A stretch of DNA of 64,000 nt, taken from assembly GCF_018918025.1 (NCBI RefSeq), contig NZ_JAHLPT010000001.1, positions 310,001 to 374,000 on the forward strand, read 5' to 3'. This document shows, piece by piece, positions 26,006-33,872 of the stretch; position 1 is the stretch's first letter, and each line of letters opens with the position of its first letter. A program made the position numbers and the translations under genes. Source of the DNA: Oscillibacter sp. MSJ-31 (GTDB taxonomy: Bacteria; Bacillota; Clostridia; Oscillospirales; Oscillospiraceae). The notes under the pieces were generated by a model. It saw only the letters and a list, made by a program, of their open reading frames with translations, ran no database searches and was not told the origin of the DNA.

Positions 26006-27083
26006 GATGTTCCTCCAACAGTAAGTCTAAGAGCACGCAGGCCGTCACCGCCTCAACGACGGGCACGGCGCGGTGCGCGATGCAGGGGTCGTGACGGCCC
26101 CGGATGGTCAGCTCGGTGTTTTCCATCCGCGCGAGCGAGACCGTTTTCTGCGGTCTGCCGATGGACGGCGTCGGCTTGATGCCGACGCGCAGCGTGAGCG
26201 GCATACCGGTGGTGATGCCGCCGAGGATGCCGCCGGCGCGATTCGTCTCCGTGACGATGCGGCCGTCCTCCACGCGGAAGGCGTCGTTGTTTTCGCTTCC
26301 GCGCAGGCGCGAAGCGCCGAAGCCTGCGCCGAACTCCACGCCCTTGACGGCGGGGATGCCGAACAGCGCCGAGGCAAGGCGGTTTTCCATGCCGTCGAAC
26401 ATTGGGTCGCCGAGACCGGCAGGCAGCCCGATGGCGGCACATTCCACGATGCCGCCGACGGAATCCTGCGCCTCACGCGCCGACAAAATAAGACGCTGCA
26501 TCCGCTCGCCCGCCGCGTCGGAAATGGTCGGGAACGGCTTCGCCGCCACGGCGCGGAACAGCTCGTCGGTCGGGTAGAGCGGGAAGGCTTCGTCGTCCTC
26601 CGCTCCCACGGCGGCAAGGTGCGCGCCGACAAATACGCCGTGCCGCGCAAGGATCTGCTTGGCGATGCCGCCGGCGATGCACAGCGGCGCCGTCAGGCGG
26701 CCGGAAAAATGCCCGCCGCCGCGCATATCCGCCTGCCCGCCCCATTTCACCCACGCGGTATAATCGGCGTGCGAGGGGCGCGGCTTGTCGGCAAGCTCCG
26801 TGTAGTCCGAGGAGTGCTGGTCGCTGTTGTAAATGACCGCGCACAGCGGCGAGCCGCAGGTCACGCCGTCGCGCAGACCGGAGAGGAATTCCGGCGCGTC
26901 GGCTTCCTTCCGCGCGGTCGAAAGCGGGCTTTTTCCCGGCCTGCGCCGATCCAGAAAGGCCTGCAGCTCCGCAAGATCAATGCGCTCGCCCGCAGGCAGG
27001 CCGTCGACGGTCACGCCGATCGCGGCTCCGTGGGACTGTCCGAACACGCCGACGCGCAGCGTTCTTCCGAATTCAGAGGACAT
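25992..27083 (-). CDS. aroC: Chorismate synthase
   Basis: Protein of 363 residues with the family signatures GQSHGAAIGVTVDGLP near the start, the GGGHFSGRLTAPL stretch, and SGGI-like GGILGGITTGMPL followed by the RHDPCIAHRAVPV signature. It converts EPSP to chorismate and needs reduced FMN. It overlaps aroA by 11 bases upstream and pheA by 14 bases downstream. Full length. Confidence 0.96.
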   Translation of the reverse strand: MSSEFGRTLRVGVFGQSHGAAIGVTVDGLPAGERIDLAELQAFLDRRRPGKSPLSTARKEADAPEFLSGLRDGVTCGSPLCAVIYNSDQHSSDYTELADKPRPSHADYTAWVKWGGQADMRGGGHFSGRLTAPLCIAGGIAKQILARHGVFVGAHLAAVGAEDDEAFPLYPTDELFRAVAAKPFPTISDAAGERMQRLILSAREAQDSVGGIVECAAIGLPAGLGDPMFDGMENRLASALFGIPAVKGVEFGAGFGASRLRGSENNDAFRVEDGRIVTETNRAGGILGGITTGMPLTLRVGIKPTPSIGRPQKTVSLARMENTELTIRGRHDPCIAHRAVPVVEAVTACVLLDLLLEEHHGTF

Positions 27084-28293
27084 CGAAGCTACCTCCCAGT
27101 CGTTTGTATTCCTCCCAGAAGGAGGGATAGGATTTCCGCACCGCCTCCGCGCCTGTAACGGTGACCGGAGCCGCCGCGGCGGTCGCGGCGACTGCCGCCG
27201 CCATCACGATGCGATGATCGTTCGCGCCGTCCACCGTGCCGCCGGAAAAGGCCGGCACGCCGCGGACAGTCAAGCTGTCCGCCGTCTCCTCTGCCGGAAC
27301 GCCGAGCGCACGCAGCAGCGCAGCGGTCGTCGACAGGCGGTCGCTCTCCTTCATCCGAAGGCGGGCGGCGTTGACAAAGTACGTCGTCCCCTCCCGCCGC
27401 GCGGCCATCACCGCCAGCGGCGGCAGCAGGTCGGGGCAGTCGGACACATCCACGCTCTGCTCCCCCGCCGCCTTGAACCGCTCAAGCAGGTCTTTTACAA
27501 CGCGGTCGCCCTGTGCGGAGTTTTCGTTCAGCCCACACACCTCCACGCCATTTCCAAGAAAACGCGCCGCGTACCAGAAGCCCGCCTGCGACCAGTCGGC
27601 CTCCACCGCCGCGTCAAAGGAGCGGTAGACCGACGGCGGCACGGCAAAGCGTTCCGCGTCTCCGTCTATCTTCACGCCGGCCCGCGCGAGCGCGTCGCGC
27701 GTCATGGCGACATAGTCGCGGCTCTCGAGCCGCGTGGTCGATACCAGCGTCGAGCCGCCGCCGAGCAGCGGCAGCGCGAAAAGCAGCCCCGTGAAAAACT
27801 GGCTCGAGACGTTGCCCGCCAGCCGGTACTCCCCCGGCGTCAGCGTACCGCGCACGGTAAGCGCACCGGCGGTCTGTTCATAGGAAATGCCTTTTTCGTC
27901 AAAGAGGTCAAAATACGGCTTCTGCGGGCGCTCCATCAGCCGCCCGCGGCCGGTGAACACGCCCCCGCCCGCGGCCGCCAGCGCGATGGGAATGAGAAAG
28001 CGCAGCGTCGAGCCGGACTCGCCGCAGTCAAAGCGCGGAAGCTCTGTAAAGGGTTTTCTCTTGCCGCCGATGCCGGTCACGTGGAGGGTCCCTTCGTCTG
28101 CCTGCTCCCAGCTTGCGCCGAGCGCCGCCATGCAGCGCAGCGTCGCCTCGATGTCCTGCGAGAGCGCGACATTCTGGACCGTGCTCACACCGTCCGCGAG
28201 CGCAGCGGCCAGCAGCAGGCGGTGCGCCATCGACTTGCTCGGCGGCGGCGTGACCGCGCCCGCGAGGGCGTGCGGTCGGATGCGAATATCCAT
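27073..28293 (-). CDS. aroA: EPSP synthase (3-phosphoshikimate 1-carboxyvinyltransferase)
   Basis: Protein of 406 residues with the two-domain fold. PPPSKSMAHRLLLAAALADG carries the substrate-binding Lys-Ser and the family signature; CGESGSTLRFLIPIAL is the second conserved region; RLRMKESDRL is the C-terminal signature. It joins shikimate-3-phosphate and PEP. The start is chosen at ATG 28293 because GGGGG lies 6-10 bases upstream; ATG 28299, two codons earlier, overlaps the aroB stop as ATGA and is a real alternative. The residue after the first glycines in the PEP site (GNVSSQFFTG) looks standard. Confidence 0.94.
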   Translation of the reverse strand: MDIRIRPHALAGAVTPPPSKSMAHRLLLAAALADGVSTVQNVALSQDIEATLRCMAALGASWEQADEGTLHVTGIGGKRKPFTELPRFDCGESGSTLRFLIPIALAAAGGGVFTGRGRLMERPQKPYFDLFDEKGISYEQTAGALTVRGTLTPGEYRLAGNVSSQFFTGLLFALPLLGGGSTLVSTTRLESRDYVAMTRDALARAGVKIDGDAERFAVPPSVYRSFDAAVEADWSQAGFWYAARFLGNGVEVCGLNENSAQGDRVVKDLLERFKAAGEQSVDVSDCPDLLPPLAVMAARREGTTYFVNAARLRMKESDRLSTTAALLRALGVPAEETADSLTVRGVPAFSGGTVDGANDHRIVMAAAVAATAAAAPVTVTGAEAVRKSYPSFWEEYKRLGGSFDVL

Positions 28294-28295
28294 CC

Positions 28296-29363
28296 TCATC
28301 CCCCCAGTCCGGCGGCGATGATGGGCAGAAGCTCCGTCACCGGGATCCTTTTCAGCTCGCAATCGCCGATGGCCTTCGGTACAACGATGGTGATGCTGTC
28401 CCCGCTGCGCTTTTTGTCCGCCAGCGCGGCTTTCGCCAGCGCCTCGGCGGGATAGTCCGTGCCGGTCGGCAGGCCGTTCTTCTCCAGACACGCCGCGATG
28501 CGCGCGGACACCCCCGGCTCGGCCCAGCCGAGCCGTTCGGAGGCGCGCGCCATGACGGCAAGACCCGCCGCGACCGCGTGGCCGTGCGGAATGGCATAGC
28601 CGCTGCATTTTTCGATGGCATGACCGACGGTGTGGCCGAGGTTCAGCTTGCGCCGCTCGCCCTGCTCCTTCTCGTCGCGCTCGACCACGCCCGCCTTGTA
28701 GCGGATGCAGCGGGCAATGATCTCGGCGGGCGCGTCGGTAAGTGTGCCGTCCTCAAAGAGAGAGAACAGCGTCTCGCCGCTCAGCACGCCGGTCTTGATG
28801 GCCTCCGCCGCGCCGTCGGCAAAGACGGCGGCGGGCAGGGATCTCAGACAGTCCGTGTCGCACAGCACGGCAGCGGGCTGTAAAAACGCGCCCGCAAGGT
28901 TTTTCCCCGCCGCAAGGTCGATGGCCGTCTTGCCGCCGACGGAGGAATCCACGGTGGAGAGCAGCGTGGTCGGCAGCTGCACATAGCGGATGCCGCGCAG
29001 GTACGAGGCCGCAGCGAAGCCCGCCATGTCGCCGGTCACGCCGCCGCCGAGCGCCGCCACGCAGTCCGTGCGCGTGAGCTGAGACTCGGCCAGAAACTCC
29101 AGAATGGCGGAGAGCGTCGTGAAATTCTTATGCGCCTCCCCCGCCGGGAACACATAAGAGCAGACGGCAAAGCCCGCATCGCGCAGACTCGCGCAAACCG
29201 TTTCAAGATAAAGCGGAGCCACATTGCTGTCGGCGGCGACCGCGATGCGGCAGCCGCCCAGCACGGTCTTCAGCCGTGCGCCGCACTCCCGCAGCAGTCC
29301 CACGCCGATGGTGACCTCGTAGGTCGGCGCGGTATGGACTTCAATGGTCTGAACAGAGGACAT
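28296..29363 (-). CDS. aroB: 3-Dehydroquinate synthase
   Basis: Protein of 355 residues. The NAD-binding region has FPAGEAHKN and ALGGGVTGDMAGFAAASYLRG; metal and substrate residues lie in PTTLLSTVDSSVGGKTAID and LNLGHTVGHAIEK. It cyclises DAHP to 3-dehydroquinate. ATG 29363 follows a strong GGGGAGGGAAGAG; the longer open frame upstream is non-coding overlap. It ends against aroA. Note that the second and first steps of the path are both encoded here, giving a full pathway in one operon. Confidence 0.95.
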   Translation of the reverse strand: MSSVQTIEVHTAPTYEVTIGVGLLRECGARLKTVLGGCRIAVAADSNVAPLYLETVCASLRDAGFAVCSYVFPAGEAHKNFTTLSAILEFLAESQLTRTDCVAALGGGVTGDMAGFAAASYLRGIRYVQLPTTLLSTVDSSVGGKTAIDLAAGKNLAGAFLQPAAVLCDTDCLRSLPAAVFADGAAEAIKTGVLSGETLFSLFEDGTLTDAPAEIIARCIRYKAGVVERDEKEQGERRKLNLGHTVGHAIEKCSGYAIPHGHAVAAGLAVMARASERLGWAEPGVSARIAACLEKNGLPTGTDYPAEALAKAALADKKRSGDSITIVVPKAIGDCELKRIPVTELLPIIAAGLGG

Positions 29364-29398
29364 AGCTCTTCCCTCCCCGGTCGATCTTCGTTGATTTT

Positions 29399-30235
29399 TC
29401 AGTTGCCGCCCGCGGTGGCCTTCTTCTCGCGGCCGTCGCGCAGCAGCGCGCGCAGGCGCTCGGCGTCCTTGCTTTTCAGCGCGTCGGCATACTCCTGCAA
29501 ATGTCCGATGAGGATATCCAGCTCGTCCGTCAGATAGTCCGCGTCGTCCAGAAACAGCTCCGTCCACATATTCTCGTCGAGCCGCGCCACGCGCGTCATA
29601 TCCTGAAAGCTGCCGGCGGAGAAGCCGCGGCGCTTCTGCGCCTCGGGCGACTTGACGTAGGCGCTCGAGACGATGTGCGCGAGCTGCGAGGTAAAGGCGA
29701 TGATGCGGTCATGCTCCTCGGGATCGGAGAAGGTCAGGCTCGCAAAGCCGATATCGAGGAAAAACGCCTTGAGCGTTTCAAGCAGCTGCATATCCGTGCG
29801 CTTGTCCGGCGTAAGGATCATGGACGCACCCACATACAGGCTGTCCGTCGCGGCGGTAAAGCCGCCGCGCTCACGGCCCGCCATCGGGTGTCCGCCGATG
29901 TAGGCAAAGCCGTACTGCTCGGCGACAGGCGCGAGCTCGCGCACCACCGCGCGCTTCACACCGCACAGGTCCACAAGGATCGCGCCCCGGCGGATTCCCT
30001 CCGCGTGCTCCTTCACCCATTTTACCGCCGCGGCGGGACGGATGGCGACCAGCACAAGGTCGCAATCCTTCAAATTTTCCGCCGTCAGCGGCGCGTCGAT
30101 GGCGCCGCACATACGCGCCATCATCATGGTCTCCTGATCGAGATCGCAGCCGAACACGGTGTGCGCGGTGCGCGCCTTGATGCTCTTGGCCATCGAGCCT
30201 CCGATGAGGCCGAGGCCGACAATGCCGACTGTCAT
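29399..30235 (-). CDS. tyrA: Prephenate dehydrogenase
   Basis: Protein of 278 residues with an N-terminal Rossmann fold (VGIVGLGLIGGSMAKSIK), followed by IGGHPMAGRERGG, the prephenate-binding His region, and the helical dimer domain (HDRIIAFTSQLAHIVSSAY). It oxidises prephenate to 4-hydroxyphenylpyruvate for tyrosine synthesis. No ACT domain is attached, so feedback regulation by Tyr, if any, must be through the catalytic part. It starts 4 bases after aroF. Confidence 0.94.
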   Translation of the reverse strand: MTVGIVGLGLIGGSMAKSIKARTAHTVFGCDLDQETMMMARMCGAIDAPLTAENLKDCDLVLVAIRPAAAVKWVKEHAEGIRRGAILVDLCGVKRAVVRELAPVAEQYGFAYIGGHPMAGRERGGFTAATDSLYVGASMILTPDKRTDMQLLETLKAFFLDIGFASLTFSDPEEHDRIIAFTSQLAHIVSSAYVKSPEAQKRRGFSAGSFQDMTRVARLDENMWTELFLDDADYLTDELDILIGHLQEYADALKSKDAERLRALLRDGREKKATAGGN

Positions 30236-30239
30236 AGTC

Positions 30240-31253
30240 TTACTCCTCTATCGTCTTGACAAATTCCTTCAGTCGAAGCAGCTTCTTTGCCAGCGCGTCG
30301 AACTGCTCGGGCTTCAGGGACTGCGGGCCGTCGCACAGCGCGTGTGCGGGGTCGTTGTGGACCTCGATGAGCAGGCCGTCGCAGCCAGTCGCCACCGCGC
30401 CCATCGCCAGCGGGTCGACCAGCCAGCTCTTGCCGGTGGCGTGGCTGGGGTCGACGATGATGGGCAGGTGCGTCAGCTTGCGCAGCACGGGGATCGCCGC
30501 AAGATCGAGCGTATTGCGGGTGTAGGTCTCAAAGGTGCGCACGCCGCGCTCGCAGAGAATGACGTTCTCGTTGCCGCCGGCCATGACGTACTCCGCGCTC
30601 ATCAGCCATTCCTCGTAGGTCGCGGACATACCGCGCTTGATCATCACGGGCTTTTCCTGACGGCCCACGGCCTTCAAAAGGTCGAAGTTCTGCATATTGC
30701 GTGCGCCGATCTGAATGACGTCCACATTCTTGAAGAGCGGAAGCTGGCTGAGGTCCATCAGCTCGGTGACGATGGGCAGCCCCGTCTCCTCCTTGGCGAT
30801 CTCGAGGTAGCGCAGGCCGACCTCGCCGAGGCCCTGGAAGGAATAGGGCGAGGTGCGGGGCTTGAACGCGCCGCCGCGCAGCATCGTCGCGCCGCTGGCC
30901 TTGACCGCCTTCGCGATGGCGACCACCTGCTCCTCGGATTCCACCGAGCAGGGGCCGGCCATAAGCGTGAGGTTGCCGCCGCCGATCTGCGTATTGCCGA
31001 CCTTGACGACGGTATCCTCGGGATGGAACTTGCGGTTGGCGTTCTTATACGGCTCCTGCACACGCTTGACGTCCTCGACGATGTCCAGCGCGGAAATGAG
31101 ATCGGCGTCTATCTTCGAGGTGTCGCCCACCAGGCCGAGGAGCATATTGCCCTCGCCGATGCTGGTGTGAATGATGATGCCCTTTTCCTGCAGCCATGTG
31201 ATCAGGCTCTGCAGCTGCTCGGGATTCGGATTGTGCTTGAGTACGACGATCAT
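30240..31253 (-). CDS. aroF: DAHP synthase
   Basis: 3-deoxy-7-phosphoheptulonate synthase of 337 residues, AroA-I beta type. The first 70 residues are a small ferredoxin-like regulatory domain ([20 protein letters not shown]) as in Thermotoga-type enzymes. The barrel contains [42 protein letters not shown] and [13 protein letters not shown]. It makes the first compound of the shikimate route from PEP and erythrose-4-phosphate. ATG 31253 follows TAAGGAGG. It is the first structural gene after the attenuator. The N-terminal domain suggests feedback inhibition by Tyr or Phe (inference). Confidence 0.95.
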   Translation of the reverse strand: MIVVLKHNPNPEQLQSLITWLQEKGIIIHTSIGEGNMLLGLVGDTSKIDADLISALDIVEDVKRVQEPYKNANRKFHPEDTVVKVGNTQIGGGNLTLMAGPCSVESEEQVVAIAKAVKASGATMLRGGAFKPRTSPYSFQGLGEVGLRYLEIAKEETGLPIVTELMDLSQLPLFKNVDVIQIGARNMQNFDLLKAVGRQEKPVMIKRGMSATYEEWLMSAEYVMAGGNENVILCERGVRTFETYTRNTLDLAAIPVLRKLTHLPIIVDPSHATGKSWLVDPLAMGAVATGCDGLLIEVHNDPAHALCDGPQSLKPEQFDALAKKLLRLKEFVKTIEE

Positions 31254-31277
31254 GGTAAAATTCCTCCTTAAGCGATG

Positions 31278-31307
31278 AAAAAAACCGCAGCCGGTCCGGC
31301 TGCGGTT
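31278..31307 (-). terminator. Attenuator terminator of the aro operon
   Basis: Minus-strand hairpin AACCGCAGCC / GGCTGCGGTT with a 5-base loop and a run of seven T, 25 bases before aroF. It sits between the leader peptide and the first structural gene, the position of a transcription attenuator. Confidence 0.88.
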
Positions 31308-31346
31308 CGTCATGCATTTACGGTCATTCCGACAAAGGATCCGTTC

Positions 31347-31445
31347 TTACACGCGCTTGCTTTCAGCCAAACCAGAATAAGCCTTACCCATAAAATAGGT
31401 AAAGCTAAAGTAGCGGTATTCAGCACTGCGGTTCATTACGGTCAT
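31347..31445 (-). CDS. Tyr/Phe-rich leader peptide of the aro operon
   Basis: Open frame of 32 codons, too short for most gene finders. It starts with ATG 31445 behind GAGAGGAGC and ends with TAA at 31347. In its middle is YRYFSFTYF: six of nine codons are Tyr or Phe, plus another Tyr at position 23. Such stretches let ribosome stalling sense charged tRNA-Tyr and tRNA-Phe. The frame ends 40 bases before the terminator stem. Its 5' part (AACCGCAG) repeats the 5' arm of the terminator, and GGTTTGGCTG in its 3' part could pair with that arm. Regulation by attenuation is inferred; the peptide itself probably has no other function. Confidence 0.85.
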   Translation of the reverse strand: MTVMNRSAEYRYFSFTYFMGKAYSGLAESKRV

Positions 31446-31479
31446 AGTCTGTGCTCCTCTCGGAAGCCTTGATGTATGC

Positions 31480-31485
31480 AGTATA
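31480..31485 (-). promoter_or_regulatory. -10 box of the aro leader promoter
   Basis: TATACT on the minus strand with TGT directly upstream (extended -10). No strong -35. The start of RNA would lie about 30 bases before the leader peptide ATG. Confidence 0.6.
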
Positions 31486-31736
31486 ACAGCTTAAAGTGCA
31501 AAAGGGAATCGGCATTTTCACCAAATCCGTAAAATTTGCCGATTTTCCTTCCGCCGAAACAGCCAAACTGCGCTCCGGTCTCCCGCCTGCCGCAGCCGCT
31601 CCACCGTGGATCGCCTTTTCTTCGCACCACCCATCGAACACCGGGATCAAAACGTCCCTCGCGGAAGCCGCTTCCCGCCCGCGCCGTCCGAGCGGCTTTG
31701 CCGCTGAAACGCAGGTCAAAAACAGCCCGCGGCACC

Positions 31737-31750
31737 AAAATGAAAAAAAT
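31737..31750. repeat. Target-site duplication, left copy
   Basis: AAAATGAAAAAAAT, identical to 39263-39276 and directly abutting the outer end of the left terminal inverted repeat. Confidence 0.82.
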
Positions 31751-31778
31751 GGCAGATGTCAAGAAGAAATTGGACAGT
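31751..31778 (+). repeat. Left terminal inverted repeat
   Basis: Its inner 13 bases GAAATTGGACAGT match exactly the inverted copy at 39235-39247; over 28 bases the match with the right end is 22 positions. Outer end GGC, inner end near the first palindrome. Confidence 0.82.
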
Positions 31779-31799
31779 TGAAGAAAAATAAATGATTTT

Positions 31800-31862
31800 G
31801 TAACACAGAAAAGCGCACCGTGCGGATCTGATCGACGCTGCAGCGTGACCTGGTTGTGTTAC
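31800..31862. repeat. TAACACA palindrome A
   Basis: GTAACACA ... TGTGTTAC arms enclose 47 bases with an inner hairpin ACGCTGCAGCGT. One of four related palindromes in this element; it lies between the left end and the RHH gene. Confidence 0.8.
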
Positions 31863-32044
31863 AAAGTGCCTTTATCACAAAGAAAGAAGCTCCTGTAAAG
31901 CGGCTTTCGCGGCATAAGGCCCAGTCTGCGGACTGGACTTATTCCACGGTCCGCTTGACAGGGCTTTTTCTTTGCGCTCATGGTAAGCAACGAAGCGCGA
32001 GCGAGCTCCGCGCTTCGCACACTACACATCTTGGGAGGGCAACT

Positions 32045-32365
32045 ATGGCAACAAAGAACAATATCCGCAGCATCCGATTCAGCGACGAGCTGGCCGAGCT
32101 GATCGACCGGCAGGTCGGAGATACCTTCACGCAGAAGTTTGAGAACCTCGTCACCAAATGCGTGTGGGAGCTGCCGAAAAAGGAAGAGCATCTGAAAGCC
32201 ATTGAAGAGAAGATCGCAAAGGAGCGGGAACGACTTTACAGCTTACAGAAAGCAACGGAACAGCTTCGGCAGTTGGAGAACGATCTAAAAACCACACAGC
32301 AGTATTTCAAATACGTCGAGCGGCGGGCAAAGGCCATTGCCGAAGCGGCAGAAGAAGAAACGTAA
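32045..32365 (+). CDS. RHH/coiled-coil DNA-binding-like protein
   Basis: Protein of 106 residues. The first 45 (SIRFSDELAELIDRQVGDTFTQKFENLV) look like a ribbon-helix-helix DNA-binding domain; the rest is a charged coiled coil (KAIEEKIAKERERLYSLQKATEQL). ATG 32045 lies behind GGGAGG. Its TAA stop forms part of palindrome B. It precedes the transposase and may regulate it or help at the element ends; this is inference. Not a close match to any protein I can name. Confidence 0.7.
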   Translation: MATKNNIRSIRFSDELAELIDRQVGDTFTQKFENLVTKCVWELPKKEEHLKAIEEKIAKERERLYSLQKATEQLRQLENDLKTTQQYFKYVERRAKAIAEAAEEET

Positions 32366-32414
32366 CACAAGATACCCGGCTGCACCAGCTGGCTGCGGCG
32401 TCAGAATGTGTTAC
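32362..32414. repeat. TAACACA palindrome B
   Basis: 53 bases with GTAACACA / TGTGTTAC arms; the interior GCTGCACCAGCTGGCTGC resembles that of palindrome D. It begins with the stop codon of the RHH gene. Confidence 0.82.
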
Positions 32415-32499
32415 AATAGGAAAAATCATTCCCTGCGGGTCCTCCCGCGGGGAACTGTTTCAGATCAAACGCTTTTATTCAGGGATAACTTGGAGGGCT

Positions 32500-33498
32500 A
32501 TGATGAAAAAGCAGTGCTACATGACCGCGGGAGAGCGGCACCAGCTGGAAGCCATGCGGAGGAATAAGATACCGATTGCGGAGATTGCGCGGCAGCTGAA
32601 CCGAAGCCGACAGACGATTTACAACGAGCTTCGGCGCGGAAGCTATCTACATACGGTCGATTATCGGGATGTTGTGCGCTACTCTGCCGACAAGGGCCAG
32701 GCGATCCGCGAGCTGGCGTCAAAGTGCAAAGGCCGCAGGATCAAGACGGAGAATGACACCAACTATATGGACTTCCTCGAATACATGATCTTAAAGGGAA
32801 AGTATTCTCCTGCGGCGGCGTTGGCCGAGGCCAGAGCGGTAGGCTACACCACGACGATCTGTGTAACGACGCTGTATAGCTACATATCGAAGCGTAGATT
32901 CCCAAAGCTCCGCGACATGGACTTGCTGGAAAAGGTCAGCCGGAGACGCCGGAAGAAGAGTGAAGAACCGAGGATCGCGCACAAGGATTACCCCAGCATT
33001 GAGATCAGACCCGAGCATATCGGCCAGCGGTCAGAGGGCGGGCATTGGGAGATGGACTTAGTCGTGGGCTGCCGTGGCTCCAAGGCTGTGCTGCTCACGC
33101 TGACCGAGCGCCGGAGCCGACAGGAGATCATTATGAAGCTGCCGGATCGGAGAGCGGAGACGATCCGCAGGGCCATCGACCGGCTGGAGCGCAGAACGCC
33201 GCAGTTCCGGCAGAAGTTCCGCAGCATCACCACAGACAACGGCAGCGAATTTCTGCAATATGAGCAGCTGATCCGGAGCGTCCGGGGCGGAACACGGTTT
33301 CATATCTACTACTGTCACAGCTATGCGGCATGGGAGAAAGGAAGCAACGAGAATCATAACCGCATGATCCGGAGATTCTTTCCCAAGGGAACGAATTTCG
33401 ACAAGGTGAAGCCCTCGGAGGTCAGAGCGGTGCAGGATTGGATGAATCACTACCCGCGAAAAATATTGGGATGGAAACGGCCATGTGAGATTGCGTAA
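32500..33498 (+). CDS. IS30-family transposase
   Basis: Protein of 332 residues. The N-terminal helix-turn-helix (IPIAEIARQLNRSRQTIYNELRRG) and the DDE core are typical of IS30: D186 in HWEMDLVVG, D246 in TTDNGSEF, E284 in KGSNENHNRMIRRFFPKG. Start ATG 32500 or 32503 behind TGGAGGG. Its TAA stop opens palindrome C. A short GC hairpin (32429-32453) precedes it. IS30 enzymes cut and join at terminal repeats; here the nearest matching pair lies at the two ends of the whole phage, so it is the likely integrase of the inovirus. Confidence 0.93.
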   Translation: MMKKQCYMTAGERHQLEAMRRNKIPIAEIARQLNRSRQTIYNELRRGSYLHTVDYRDVVRYSADKGQAIRELASKCKGRRIKTENDTNYMDFLEYMILKGKYSPAAALAEARAVGYTTTICVTTLYSYISKRRFPKLRDMDLLEKVSRRRRKKSEEPRIAHKDYPSIEIRPEHIGQRSEGGHWEMDLVVGCRGSKAVLLTLTERRSRQEIIMKLPDRRAETIRRAIDRLERRTPQFRQKFRSITTDNGSEFLQYEQLIRSVRGGTRFHIYYCHSYAAWEKGSNENHNRMIRRFFPKGTNFDKVKPSEVRAVQDWMNHYPRKILGWKRPCEIA

Positions 33499-33546
33499 CA
33501 CAAAATCTCGTCCGGAGATCTTCAGCTGCGAGATCTGCTGTGTTAC
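33495..33546. repeat. TAACACA palindrome C
   Basis: 52 bases, GTAACACA / TGTGTTAC arms, interior with nested ATCTCG / CGAGAT repeats. Lies between the convergent transposase and the 91-residue membrane protein gene, so it may also end transcription. Confidence 0.82.
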
Positions 33547-33596
33547 GAAAGAGCGGCGGGGCCCGTGCGATTCCGCATCGGTCCCCCGCCGCTTAT

Positions 33597-33872
33597 TTAC
33601 TCGATCCCAAGCACAGGGATCTTGCGCAGGATCCACATGACGCCCGCATAGATATGCTCAAAGTTGACCACCAGCACCACCAGTGGCAAGAGAATCTTGA
33701 CCAGCGGCAGCGGGACGAAAAAGCCGATCAGTGAACAGTTATCAAAAACAAGGTCAAAGAAATTGCCGAGAGCAGAAACAACGGCCTGCGGCATATCCGG
33801 CAGAACATCGAGGATATTCAGAACAGCGTTCAACACCTGAACGCCGAGATCTCCTAACGCTTCAACCAACAT
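33597..33872 (-). CDS. Inovirus small hydrophobic virion protein (pVI-like)
   Basis: Protein of 91 residues with a long hydrophobic segment (FFVPLPLVKILLPLVVLVVNF) and a second amphipathic region. It is the last gene of the minus-strand morphogenesis series and starts in a TAATG overlap with the spike gene, the usual place of the pVI-type tail protein in filamentous phages. Sequence similarity to known pVI cannot be judged by eye; the role is from position and size. Confidence 0.65.
   Translation of the reverse strand: MLVEALGDLGVQVLNAVLNILDVLPDMPQAVVSALGNFFDLVFDNCSLIGFFVPLPLVKILLPLVVLVVNFEHIYAGVMWILRKIPVLGIE

Noticed and set aside
31254-31480. T-box riboswitch before aroF
   Set aside because: No T-box consensus or specifier loop; leader peptide and terminator fit a peptide attenuator.
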